A stretch of 64,000 nt of DNA from HO2-45-28 sp964574495 (GTDB lineage: Bacteria; Patescibacteriota; Minisyncoccia; HO2-45-28), in contig CAZNNT010000001.1 of the NCBI GenBank assembly GCA_964574495.1, positions 1 to 64,000 on the forward strand. The letters are read 5' to 3'. This document shows positions 39,777-48,353 of this stretch, piece by piece (within the stretch, counting starts at the first letter, position 1; the number at the start of each line of letters is the position of its first letter). The notes beneath the pieces are model-generated. The model saw only the letters and a list, made by a program, of their open reading frames with translations, was not told where the DNA came from and searched no databases. The position numbers and the translations under genes are program-made.

Positions 39777-40892
39777 CTATAGGTTTTTTAAAAATTTTTC
39801 AATCGCTTTAGCGATGCCGTCGGCGACTCGTCCGCCGCGATAGACCGACGGCTTACGCCTTAAATTCAAACGAAAACGCGGCGATATCGCCTTACGGACC
39901 CCTTTTAAAATGTCGTCCGGGTCATAATCGCTGAAAATCACGTTTGATCCGGCTTCGCGGTTTTGCTGGCGACGGCCGACATTCACAAAAGGCGTTTTTA
40001 AATAATCCCCCTCCATAAGCCCCGAACTGCTGTTGCCGATTAAAGCCGCGCTTTCTTTCATCAATCCCAGATAATCCGCGCGTTCAATATGCCGATAAAC
40101 GCGGAAATGGGGATTTTTGCGAAGCGCCTCTATTTTTTTTATGAAATATCCGCTGCCTTCGTCGGAATTGGGATACAAAACTATTTTTTCGTCTTGAAAA
40201 TCAAGGCGCCGAAGCGCGGATACGACCGAATTAATCTGTTTGAAGATCGGCGCGCCGTCAAGAATCGTCGGATGATGAACGACAAGAAACCACCGTTTCG
40301 CGATATCAAGATGAAAACGCGAGGACAATTCTTTTCTTTTGGGCAAGGAATTCCGGTTAAGCCGGTCTAATCCGGCGGAACCGACTACTTTTACTAAAGC
40401 GGGGTTGGCGCCAAGAGCAATTATATTTTTTTTGCTTTTGGCCGTCTGCACCAAATGGAGTTTAGAAAAAAGAGTGATGGCGTTACGCAAATACTGATCC
40501 ACCGTCGGCCCGGAAACATCTCCGCCGGAGACATGAATAACCGGAATTCCGAGATGCAGTCCCGCGACGGCCGCGGCAAAACCCTCGTCGCGATCGGCAA
40601 TAACCAAAAGCGCGTCAACTTTGCGGCGCTTAAGATAGCGCCCTATGCCGGCAATCTCCTTGCTTAGCGCTTCAAGTTGATTGTCAAATTCTCCGACCCG
40701 AACCACGGCGTCAACGCGCGCGTCTTTTTTCACCTCGTTTAAAGTCAACCCGAACCGACGCTGGGTATGCATGCCGGTCGCGAGTATTTTTAAATTTATT
40801 TTTGGACTTTTAAGCAGGCGAAAAATAGTTGACCTGAAAAGCCCCCATTCCGCGCGCGTTCCGGTAACGAATAAAATTGTTTTTTTATTCAT
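39777..40892 (-). CDS. Hydrolysing UDP-N-acetylsugar 2-epimerase (NeuC/LegG-like)
   Basis: 371 residues. N-terminal FVTGTRAEWGLF, ILATGMHTQRRFG, GDRDEGFAAA-type region (VIADRDEGFAAAVAGLHLGIPVIHVSGGDVSG) and C-terminal IGNSSSGLMEGDYLKTPFVNVGRRQ are typical. It would release a 2-epimerised free sugar from the UDP-sugar, the substrate of the NeuB-type synthase. Its start overlaps the synthase stop by 8 bases (ATGAATAA). Confidence 0.9.
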   Translation of the reverse strand: MNKKTILFVTGTRAEWGLFRSTIFRLLKSPKINLKILATGMHTQRRFGLTLNEVKKDARVDAVVRVGEFDNQLEALSKEIAGIGRYLKRRKVDALLVIADRDEGFAAAVAGLHLGIPVIHVSGGDVSGPTVDQYLRNAITLFSKLHLVQTAKSKKNIIALGANPALVKVVGSAGLDRLNRNSLPKRKELSSRFHLDIAKRWFLVVHHPTILDGAPIFKQINSVVSALRRLDFQDEKIVLYPNSDEGSGYFIKKIEALRKNPHFRVYRHIERADYLGLMKESAALIGNSSSGLMEGDYLKTPFVNVGRRQQNREAGSNVIFSDYDPDDILKGVRKAISPRFRLNLRRKPSVYRGGRVADGIAKAIEKFLKNL

Positions 40893-41940
40893 AGTGGCCT
40901 TTTTTTATAAGCGTCTCTGCAGGAATGTCAATTTTTGCCGCCTTGCCGATTATTTTTCGCAGGTATTTGGGTTCCAGACCCGTGCCCGGGCGTTTAATGG
41001 CCAGATTACTGCGGCTGAATATTTCGCCTTTTTTAATGTCGCGTAAAACAACAACGCTTTTTCTCGCAAGCGCTTTATAGGCCGATTCGCTTTTAGAAGG
41101 CCTTTTTTCGGCCGAACCCTTAAGTAAGGGAATCATTCTTATCTGCCTGACCATTTCTTTAAATTCTTCCGGCTCCAAAGACGCTTTATGGTCGGGTCCC
41201 GGCAGATTTTTGTTTAAAGTCAGATGCTTTTCAATAATTTCCGCGCCCATGGCCGCGGCCAAAACCGAAGCGAACGCGCCGAGCGTGTGGTCGGAATAAC
41301 CGGCCAAAACCCCAAACTTTTTACGAAATGTCTCCAAAACCCGCAGATTGGCTTCCTCCGGCTTTGAGGGATAATCGGTGGTGCACTGCAAAAGAATAAT
41401 TTTATTGTTTCCGGATTTTCTGATAGTTTTTACGGCTTCTTTAACTTCGGACATTGTTGCCATTCCGGTTGAAATTATCATCGGTTTTTTGAAGCGCGCG
41501 GCGTATTCCAAAACCGGCAGATTGGTCAGTTCCCCCGAGCCGAATTTAAAAGCCGTAGCGCCCAAAGCGCGGACTCTGTCTACGCTCGCGAATCCGCCGT
41601 GGGGCGAGGAAAGAAAAATAATTTTTTCCCCGCGGCAATACTCCGCGACTTTTTTAAAATCCTCATCGCTTAATTCCAACCTTTTAATCATTTCCAGCTG
41701 ATTCTCGCTTCTGCCGATATTCTTTTTTTGGTAAGAGGCCATTTTTCCCGCCGAAGTTACCACCTCTTCGGCTTTAAAATCCTGAAATTTTACGGCATCC
41801 GCGCCGGCTTTTTTTGCCGCTTTAACGAGTTTCAGCGCCAGCGATAATTTACCGTTATGGTTTACTCCGGCTTCGGCTATCACGAAAACCGGCTGTCCCT
41901 GGCCGATGAACTTTCCGCCTATTTTGAGATTAGAAACCAT
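40885..41940 (-). CDS. neuB: Nonulosonic acid synthase (NeuB/LegI-like)
   Basis: 351 residues. The NeuB TIM barrel has FVIAEAGVNHNGKLSLA, ADAVKFQDFKAEEVVT, GSGELTNLP and GYSDHTLG. A C-terminal SAF (antifreeze-like) domain with LARKSVVVLRDIKKGE follows. It condenses phosphoenolpyruvate with a C6 sugar to a nine-carbon acid such as legionaminic or sialic acid. The surrounding genes favour a 5,7-diamino type (legionaminic) over plain sialic acid. It overlaps the Gfo/Idh gene by 11 bases. Confidence 0.92.
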   Translation of the reverse strand: MVSNLKIGGKFIGQGQPVFVIAEAGVNHNGKLSLALKLVKAAKKAGADAVKFQDFKAEEVVTSAGKMASYQKKNIGRSENQLEMIKRLELSDEDFKKVAEYCRGEKIIFLSSPHGGFASVDRVRALGATAFKFGSGELTNLPVLEYAARFKKPMIISTGMATMSEVKEAVKTIRKSGNNKIILLQCTTDYPSKPEEANLRVLETFRKKFGVLAGYSDHTLGAFASVLAAAMGAEIIEKHLTLNKNLPGPDHKASLEPEEFKEMVRQIRMIPLLKGSAEKRPSKSESAYKALARKSVVVLRDIKKGEIFSRSNLAIKRPGTGLEPKYLRKIIGKAAKIDIPAETLIKKGHYE

Positions 41941-42907
41941 GAAAATATGCCCTCTTTAAAGCTAAAGCGTTTTTTAAGTCCGAAGCGGATTCTTCCAAAT
42001 TACTGTACCCCTTTTTCTCGCGCGTTTTTTTTATAAAAAACGCGAGTTCTTTGCGGTACATATCATTGCCTCCGGCTTTGATTTTAAAAATCTTTGTTCT
42101 CTTGTCGGTATGAAGTTTTATTTCATTATCTTCACTGCCTCGCCGCAGAATCTTCTCCCAGATTAGCGTCCCGCGGCTCCCCAAAATCTCGCAGTATCTT
42201 TTTCCCGGAACCTGAAAATAATCCTGATGAACCGAAATTATTTTGCCCTTTTCGGAAACAAAAAGACCTTCAGCCATGTCTTCGGATTTAATTTTCAGGT
42301 CTGAAATATTTCCGGAAAATCCTTTAACGAACCGCAATTTTTCTCCGAGAAGCCAGGCGGGATAATTTATCTCGTGAATTAAATCCAAAGTTACGCCTCC
42401 GCCTTTTTTGGAGTCGCCGGAATAGCTTTTTCGGTAATCCCCCTTTCTCCAAGTTCTCAAATCCTTTCCGGCCGAAACGCGCATGGAAAGTATGACGCTG
42501 ATTTTTTTTTGCTTGATCATTTTTTTCAAAAATACGAGCGGCTTAAAAAATTGGAGGCAGTAAGCCACGAAAAACACCGGCTTTCGCTTTTTAATTTCTT
42601 TTCGTATTTTGGCGATGTCTTTTAAAGAATGGGATATCGGTTTTTCCACGAAAATGCCCGCGGGATTATGACGGAGGCAGCGCAAAATCGTCGCGGCGTG
42701 CTTGTGAGTTTCGTTGGTTATGAAAAAAATATCCGGGCCGGCGGCGTAAAATTTTTTTTCCGAAGAAAAAAACCGGATATTCTTATCCGAACTTTTCACA
42801 TCCTTTCTTTTGGTCAGCACGTTAAGGATTGAGCGCGGGAAAAGTTCGCGGATGTTGGCCGCGTGCCTCTGGCCGATTGAACCGTAACCGATAAGCCCCA
42901 TGTTCAT
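41930..42907 (-). CDS. Gfo/Idh/MocA-type oxidoreductase
   Basis: 325 residues. GLIGYGSIGQRHAANI is the NAD(P)-binding motif and AGIFVEKPISHSLKDI contains the conserved EKP. KGGGVTLDLIHEINYP holds the likely catalytic His. It would oxidise or reduce a sugar or nucleotide-sugar hydroxyl. It lies between the synthase and the CMP-transferase, so it might alter the nonulosonate or its donor. Confidence 0.85.
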   Translation of the reverse strand: MNMGLIGYGSIGQRHAANIRELFPRSILNVLTKRKDVKSSDKNIRFFSSEKKFYAAGPDIFFITNETHKHAATILRCLRHNPAGIFVEKPISHSLKDIAKIRKEIKKRKPVFFVAYCLQFFKPLVFLKKMIKQKKISVILSMRVSAGKDLRTWRKGDYRKSYSGDSKKGGGVTLDLIHEINYPAWLLGEKLRFVKGFSGNISDLKIKSEDMAEGLFVSEKGKIISVHQDYFQVPGKRYCEILGSRGTLIWEKILRRGSEDNEIKLHTDKRTKIFKIKAGGNDMYRKELAFFIKKTREKKGYSNLEESASDLKNALALKRAYFHGF

Positions 42908-42911
42908 AAAA

Positions 42912-43646
42912 TTATTTTAAGTTCTTAATTCTATTTTTTATAACCCCTTTCTTTTTGTATAAAATTTCGGCCAGCGCCCAGTCCTCCGGCGCGTCCAAAT
43001 CCACCGACCTCCATTTATCGCAAACCACGGCTTTGGTTTTTTTGGTCAAAACCGTTTTTTCTTTCAGAAGCGCGGATGTTTTAACAATGTAGACAAAACA
43101 GCCGTTGAGGAGATAAGCGACATTCCAATCCTGAATGTTGGACGACTTGAATTTAACCTTATTTGCTAAAATGATATTTTTATTTTTATCCAGCCAATAA
43201 AGCCGGGGGTGGGTTGGAGCTACAGTTAAAACCGTCGTGGCGTCGGTTCGTTTCATCAAATCCCACGAGGCCTCAATGTCTCTATTTTCGCGAAGGGGCG
43301 AGGTGGTCTGCAAAATTACAATATGAGTCGGCTCATATTTTTCATCTTTTTTTAGACGTTTTAACAGAAACACTATGGCGTCAATCACCTGCGCCTTATC
43401 GCCCGCTAAACTTTTCGGCCTTAAATACGGAACTTCGGCGCCGTATTTTTTGGAAATGGAGGCGATTTTGGGCGAGTCGGTATCAACCACCACGCGGTCA
43501 ATCCATGGAATTTTTTTGGCCTGCAAAATCGTGTAAGCAATCAGCGGTTTGCCCAGAAAATTTCTTATGTTTTTATTGCGGATTCTTTTTGAACCGGCTC
43601 TGGCGGGAATTACGGCTAAAACCGTTTTATTTTTCTTAATTTTCAT
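42912..43646 (-). CDS. neuA: CMP-nonulosonate cytidylyltransferase (NeuA/LegF-like)
   Basis: 244 residues. N-terminal LAVIPARAGSKRIRNKNIR is the nucleotide-binding signature, with GKPLIAYTIL, DTDSP and LQTTSPLRENRDIE. It would activate the nine-carbon acid with CTP. The last residues are basic and the family's C-terminal part is otherwise complete. It follows the amidotransferase gene by 5 bases. Confidence 0.92.
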   Translation of the reverse strand: MKIKKNKTVLAVIPARAGSKRIRNKNIRNFLGKPLIAYTILQAKKIPWIDRVVVDTDSPKIASISKKYGAEVPYLRPKSLAGDKAQVIDAIVFLLKRLKKDEKYEPTHIVILQTTSPLRENRDIEASWDLMKRTDATTVLTVAPTHPRLYWLDKNKNIILANKVKFKSSNIQDWNVAYLLNGCFVYIVKTSALLKEKTVLTKKTKAVVCDKWRSVDLDAPEDWALAEILYKKKGVIKNRIKNLK

Positions 43647-43651
43647 GGCTA

Positions 43652-44950
43652 TTAAACCAGGCCTTTGAGCGGCGTTTGATTTTCGCCGGGATCTTCGCCT
43701 GCCGGACCGCCGTTAGACACTACTTTTTTCAACCGCCATAAATCGTCTTCTCCCTTTTTCCAAACATGGGGCATTCTGTATTTATCCATAATTTTCCAGA
43801 AATGCTCTTCGCTGATTCCCAGATAATCCAAAAAATTCTGAAAATATTTTTTAGGAAATTCGTGGTCGTATCTATGCACCAGCGAAACCGCCTCTTCCCT
43901 TGTGATGTGGCCGCATCTGATTTCACTGCAGGCCTCGCGGGTAGCCCGCCCGTAGCCGAATTTAATATAGGCCAAGAGCCAATGGAACGGGTCCAATTGG
44001 TCGTCAATGCTGCAGTGCTTGGTATAAGTGCCTTCGGTACGTTCGGTGTTGGCTTCAAATCCGGTGTGTTTTGAAGCGTAGTAAAAATTTTCCTGCGGCA
44101 CCCAGAGTTTATAGTAAGACCACCAGTGCATCTGCAAATCAAGTTTTTTAATTTCATCAAGCGCCGGCGGACGGTAAAAATCAAACTGATTATCTTTAAG
44201 CTCGGAAGCCGAAAAAATTCCCATTTTAAAACCTTCCGCGAGCAAAACATCCACTCCGGCTCCTTTAAAATAAAGCTCGTCCCAATCCTCGGGCGATTCA
44301 TAGGGTTTGTTTTCGTTTTTAAACGACCCGCCGTATTCAATCTCGCCGTTTTCGCCGTAAAAAATCAGGGGGATTTTAAAGCGATGGGCCATCTGAAAAG
44401 CCAGCGCTTTTTGCCCGAAAGTGAACGGCTCCCACGGATCGCCCTTCAATTCAAAAGCCACGCGGGCAAGTTTGCGATGCAAAATTCCGTTCGGCCAAAC
44501 GAGCACTCCGTCAAGCCCGCTCTGAATAAAATTAAAATAATTCTGCCAGCCGATATCGGTATAAATAAACGGCGCCCAGGTTACGGCTAAAGGATGCATT
44601 CCGCGGGCTTTCAATTGATGCGTTACCAAAGCGCTGTCTTTTCCCGCGCTGCCCGGAACAATGACGTCAAAACCGCCGTTTTTAGACCGGTGTTTGTCCA
44701 GAAGCGCTTCCAATTCTTTTTCCCGTTTAGCCCAATCAATTACTCCGCCGAATTTTTTTTCGGCGTATTTGCAGGCGTTGCAGATGCCGTCGGCGTCAAA
44801 CTCGGTTCTGGGACGCTGATTGGATATGACGCATTTTTTGCAAAATAAAATTTTTTGAGGCAGTAACTTCAGCTGCCGGTCCTTGGTCTTAAATTCATAC
44901 TGCCGATATTTTGTTTCATCTATGTTTAATTTAGGAAATTTATATTTCAT
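43652..44950 (-). CDS. N-acetyl sugar amidotransferase (WbpG/PseA-like)
   Basis: 432 residues from the ATG at 44950. An N-terminal zinc-like cluster (FCKKCVISNQRP, ICNACKYAE) is followed by the PP-loop VIVPGSAGKDSAL. It would adenylate an acetamido group and accept ammonia to form an acetamidino group. The neighbouring HisF-HisH fusion is its expected ammonia source, as in P. aeruginosa WbpG with HisH2/HisF2. In the present cluster the target is probably the nonulosonate. Confidence 0.88.
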   Translation of the reverse strand: MKYKFPKLNIDETKYRQYEFKTKDRQLKLLPQKILFCKKCVISNQRPRTEFDADGICNACKYAEKKFGGVIDWAKREKELEALLDKHRSKNGGFDVIVPGSAGKDSALVTHQLKARGMHPLAVTWAPFIYTDIGWQNYFNFIQSGLDGVLVWPNGILHRKLARVAFELKGDPWEPFTFGQKALAFQMAHRFKIPLIFYGENGEIEYGGSFKNENKPYESPEDWDELYFKGAGVDVLLAEGFKMGIFSASELKDNQFDFYRPPALDEIKKLDLQMHWWSYYKLWVPQENFYYASKHTGFEANTERTEGTYTKHCSIDDQLDPFHWLLAYIKFGYGRATREACSEIRCGHITREEAVSLVHRYDHEFPKKYFQNFLDYLGISEEHFWKIMDKYRMPHVWKKGEDDLWRLKKVVSNGGPAGEDPGENQTPLKGLV

Positions 44951-44967
44951 GACCAATCCAAACTATA

Positions 44968-46500
44968 TCATAAATTACGCTCTTTGCAAAACGCTTCCAG
45001 AATTTTTAATCCGGCTTGTCCGCTTCGCTCCGGATGAAACTGGGTCGCAAAAATATTGTCTTTTTTTACCGCGGAGCAGAATCTTTGGCCTCCGTATTCC
45101 GAAACGGCGGCCACCACGCTTTGGTCTTCCGGTTCCGGATAATAAGAGTGCACGAAATAGACCATTTCATCGCCGCCGGCGTTTTGGCGCTTCGGATTTT
45201 TCAAATAATTCCATCCTATATGAGGCAGTTTATATCTGTTTAAATTAACTTCGGACGGTTTTTTAAAAGATACGACCCGGCCGCCAATCAAATCAAGGCC
45301 TTTGTGCAAGCCGAACTCTTCGCTTTCCGAAAAAAGAAGCTGCATACCCAGACATATCCCTAAAAACGGTTTGCCGGATTTAACTTCTTCCACAAGCGGC
45401 TCAATAAGACCCATATTTTTCAGGGCGTTCATTCCGTGCTCATACGCTCCGACTCCGGGCAAAACCAGACATTTGACATTTTTAAATTCCGAAGGACTTT
45501 CAATTACTTTTACGCTTTTTCCCAGACGCTCAAACGCTTTCAAAACGCTTTTTACATTATTAAGTTTGTAATTAATCACGCCGATGTCGCGCTTTTGGCC
45601 GATTTTTAACAAGTCCTCGCGGCTTTCCTTGCCTATGTCAATTCCCAAATTTTCGTCTCCCAGCTGCCTTAAAGTGAATCGATTATAGTCAAAGATGCCG
45701 GCCGCGGACGCCGACCCCGACTTTTTTTTCGCGTCCGAAACATTCCTCACCTTAATTCCGGCTTTCAAAAGCGCGGTTTTGACATCATCAATATCCGCTT
45801 CTTTATAGTGAAAAATGGAGGCCGCGGCCACCGCGTCGGCGTCAGTCGTCTTGAAACAATCAACAAAATCCTCCGGTTTAGCCGCGCCGCCCGAAGCAAT
45901 GACCGGAATTGAAACGGCTCCAGACACTTCTTTTACAAGCTCCAGATCAAGCCCGTTTTTAGCGCCTTCCATATCAACCGAGGTCAATAAAATCTCGCCC
46001 GCGCCCAATTCTTCGCCTCTTTTGGCCCACGAAACGGCATTCAGGCCGGTTGTTTGCCGGCCGTTATCGGTGTAGGCCTCCCATTTGCCCGGCGATATTT
46101 TTTTGGCTTCAATTGAAAGCACGACGCACTGCGACCCGAAACGCTCCGAGGCCTCCTTAATCAATCGCGGATTTTTGGTGGCGGCCGTGTTTACGGCCAC
46201 CTTGTCGGCTCCGGCTCGCAATAAATTTTCTATGTCTTCAATCGTACGAACTCCGCCGCCGGCGGTAAAAGGAATAAATATTTTTTCGGTCGCGCGCTCC
46301 ACAATATTTAAAAGATTCTTACGGCCGTATAAACTGGCGACGGTATCTAAATAAATCAATTCATCAGCGCCCTGCAAATAATATTCCTCGGCTATGTCTT
46401 CCGGCCTGCCCATCACGCGCAAACATTCAAACTGGACGCCCTTAACCACATTGGGGCCCTTAATATCCAGTCGGGCAATGACGCGTATGTTTTTGTCCAT
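44968..46500 (-). CDS. HisF-HisH fusion: ammonia-producing partner of the amidotransferase
   Basis: 510 residues. The N-terminal HisF-like TIM barrel (about 1-250) has ARLDIKGPNVVKGV and LLTSVDMEGAKNGLD, but the position of the second catalytic Asp reads as Glu (LSIEAKK). The C-terminal glutaminase (about 300-510) has GICLGMQLLF with its Cys and QFHPERSG with its His and Glu. The order is F then H; in eukaryotic HIS7 it is H then F. No other histidine gene is present, so it is assigned to sugar amidination. Confidence 0.88.
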   Translation of the reverse strand: MDKNIRVIARLDIKGPNVVKGVQFECLRVMGRPEDIAEEYYLQGADELIYLDTVASLYGRKNLLNIVERATEKIFIPFTAGGGVRTIEDIENLLRAGADKVAVNTAATKNPRLIKEASERFGSQCVVLSIEAKKISPGKWEAYTDNGRQTTGLNAVSWAKRGEELGAGEILLTSVDMEGAKNGLDLELVKEVSGAVSIPVIASGGAAKPEDFVDCFKTTDADAVAAASIFHYKEADIDDVKTALLKAGIKVRNVSDAKKKSGSASAAGIFDYNRFTLRQLGDENLGIDIGKESREDLLKIGQKRDIGVINYKLNNVKSVLKAFERLGKSVKVIESPSEFKNVKCLVLPGVGAYEHGMNALKNMGLIEPLVEEVKSGKPFLGICLGMQLLFSESEEFGLHKGLDLIGGRVVSFKKPSEVNLNRYKLPHIGWNYLKNPKRQNAGGDEMVYFVHSYYPEPEDQSVVAAVSEYGGQRFCSAVKKDNIFATQFHPERSGQAGLKILEAFCKERNL

Positions 46501-46515
46501 TGGCTTGCCTTACGT

Positions 46516-48294
46516 TTATTTTTTGATAATAAGAGTTCTATTAAGCAGTAAGGCATCCAAGTCGGATTCAATAAAAGTGTGCCAGGCGTCTTCGGCGTTC
46601 CTGACAATCGGCTCGCCGTGCAGATTAAACGAGGTGTTTAAGAGCGCTCCCACACCGGTCTGTTTTTCAAATTCCTGAATCAAGGCGTAATATTCGGGGT
46701 TGGACTCTTCTTCCAAAATCTGGGGACGCGCCGTAAAATCAGCCGGATGAATCGCGGCTTTCAGGTGTTCTTGCCCTAAAAGCGTAGTATCAAAAGCCAT
46801 TGTCATAAAGGGCGACTTTAAATTTTTGGGATTAACCAGGTAATCATTCGCGCGATAATCAAGAATTGAAGGCGTAAAAGGCATCCAGAAATCACGGTAT
46901 TTTATTTTGTCGTTGATTAAACGGATGTTGTCAAAATTGGATGGATGGCAAAGAATGGAACGATTGCCCAGAGCTCTCGCCCCAAACTCGCCCCTCCCCG
47001 CGCATCTTGCCACAATTTTGTTTTTAGCGAGCAGGTCCGCGATTTGCTTATTTGACGCTTCGTAAACTATCTCGTAACCGGCAATATCATATTTCGCGAT
47101 AAGTTTTTTTATTTCGTCATCGGTTATAGCGTAGCCCAGATAAACATTGGTTGGCGTTTTTGGAGCAATCCCCTTTTCCGCAAAAAGCGCGAATGCCGCC
47201 CCTATCGCCGTTGATTCATCCCCGCCCGATGCCGGCACAAAAAAATAATTCAATCCGTCAATTTCGGCAAGCGTCTTATTGGCCTTAACATTCATAGCGA
47301 GCCCTCCGCTAAAAACAAGCGAGTCAACCCGCAGATGGTTTAAAACATTTTTCGCCCAGACGGCTAAAACCTCTTCCACCCATTTCTGGAGGCCGCCGGC
47401 AATGCCGTCAAAACGGACGCCTTCCAGCTTGTCTTTGAAATAAAAATACATGTCCGACGGCTTTTTATTCCATTTAAAATCCAGGCCGTCGGCGACCAGG
47501 GTTTCCTTAAAGACATCGTAGGCCGGCTTTAAAACATAGTCCTTGGCGTAGGGCGCTAAACCCATAACTTTATATTCGTGCTCAAAAGGCCTCATTCCGA
47601 GAAGTAAAGTAATATAGCGATAGATTCTTGCCAGATTGCACATGGCGCTTCCATGAATTTTTTCAAGTTTCCCGTTTTCGGCGACATAAATAGAGGCGTT
47701 TTCGCCGTCGCCCCAGCCGTCGGCCGTAATTACGCCGATTCTTTTTGAGCGCTCCAAGGGCGAGGCGTAATAAGCGTAACCGGCGTGAGCCAAATGATGA
47801 TTGACGAATATAACCTTTCCTGGATCAATGCCCAATTGCTTGACGGCAACTTTGATTCTTTCCTTATTAAATGCCTCGCTCCATTTTTCTTTCGGCTCGG
47901 TTTTCATAAAGCCGAAATCGTAATATTCTTTTTCGGGAAAATTAAAACGCTTTTCCTGCATCACGTTTTCCCAAAAAGACGATTCTTTATTTTCAAGTAA
48001 AACCGGCTTCCAGTATTCATTCATTTCGCGAAGGTAATCTGAAACGCGAAATCTGGTGATTCTTTTTATTTTTAACTGCGCGGGGTCCGTAATCTGGCAG
48101 GTATAGGCGACAAAATCCACCTCTTCCGGCTTTACGCCCGTAAGACGAAAGGCCTCTTCCACGCTTTTGAAGGGATAGCCAACTTCGTTTTTGGACCTCT
48201 CAATCCGCTCTTCGGAAGAGGCGTATAAAACTTCGCCGTCTTTTATCAGCGCGGCTGTCGCGTTATGGTCCTCATTTATTCCCAGGATAATCAT
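46516..48294 (-). CDS. Carbamoyltransferase (NodU/CmcH family)
   Basis: 592 residues. GINEDHNATAALIKDGEVLYASSEERIERSK is the N-terminal YrdC/Kae1-like ATPase signature, VNHHLAHAGYAYY carries the metal-binding His, and ADGWGDGENASIYV and FGARALGNRSILCHP follow. It would transfer carbamoyl from carbamoyl phosphate through carbamoyl-AMP to a sugar hydroxyl. First gene of the minus-strand run that continues through HisF-HisH, amidotransferase and nonulosonate genes. Divergent from the gene at 48354. Confidence 0.92.
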   Translation of the reverse strand: MIILGINEDHNATAALIKDGEVLYASSEERIERSKNEVGYPFKSVEEAFRLTGVKPEEVDFVAYTCQITDPAQLKIKRITRFRVSDYLREMNEYWKPVLLENKESSFWENVMQEKRFNFPEKEYYDFGFMKTEPKEKWSEAFNKERIKVAVKQLGIDPGKVIFVNHHLAHAGYAYYASPLERSKRIGVITADGWGDGENASIYVAENGKLEKIHGSAMCNLARIYRYITLLLGMRPFEHEYKVMGLAPYAKDYVLKPAYDVFKETLVADGLDFKWNKKPSDMYFYFKDKLEGVRFDGIAGGLQKWVEEVLAVWAKNVLNHLRVDSLVFSGGLAMNVKANKTLAEIDGLNYFFVPASGGDESTAIGAAFALFAEKGIAPKTPTNVYLGYAITDDEIKKLIAKYDIAGYEIVYEASNKQIADLLAKNKIVARCAGRGEFGARALGNRSILCHPSNFDNIRLINDKIKYRDFWMPFTPSILDYRANDYLVNPKNLKSPFMTMAFDTTLLGQEHLKAAIHPADFTARPQILEEESNPEYYALIQEFEKQTGVGALLNTSFNLHGEPIVRNAEDAWHTFIESDLDALLLNRTLIIKK

Positions 48295-48317
48295 AAAATA
48301 TTTTTTATAATACGATA

Positions 48318-48346
48318 TTGATGGACGGCGGTCAATATGATATTAT
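48318..48346 (+). promoter_or_regulatory. Candidate promoter for the membrane-protein gene at 48354
   Basis: TTGATG, exactly 17 bases, TATTAT, then 7 bases to ATG 48354. This favours the ATG at 48354 over the upstream in-frame one at 48318 and predicts a leaderless transcript. Confidence 0.5.
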
Positions 48347-48353
48347 TTTGGGC

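Noticed and set aside
44968..46500. Histidine biosynthesis gene
   Set aside because: No other his genes, a changed residue in the barrel and direct linkage to the sugar amidotransferase favour a glycan role.
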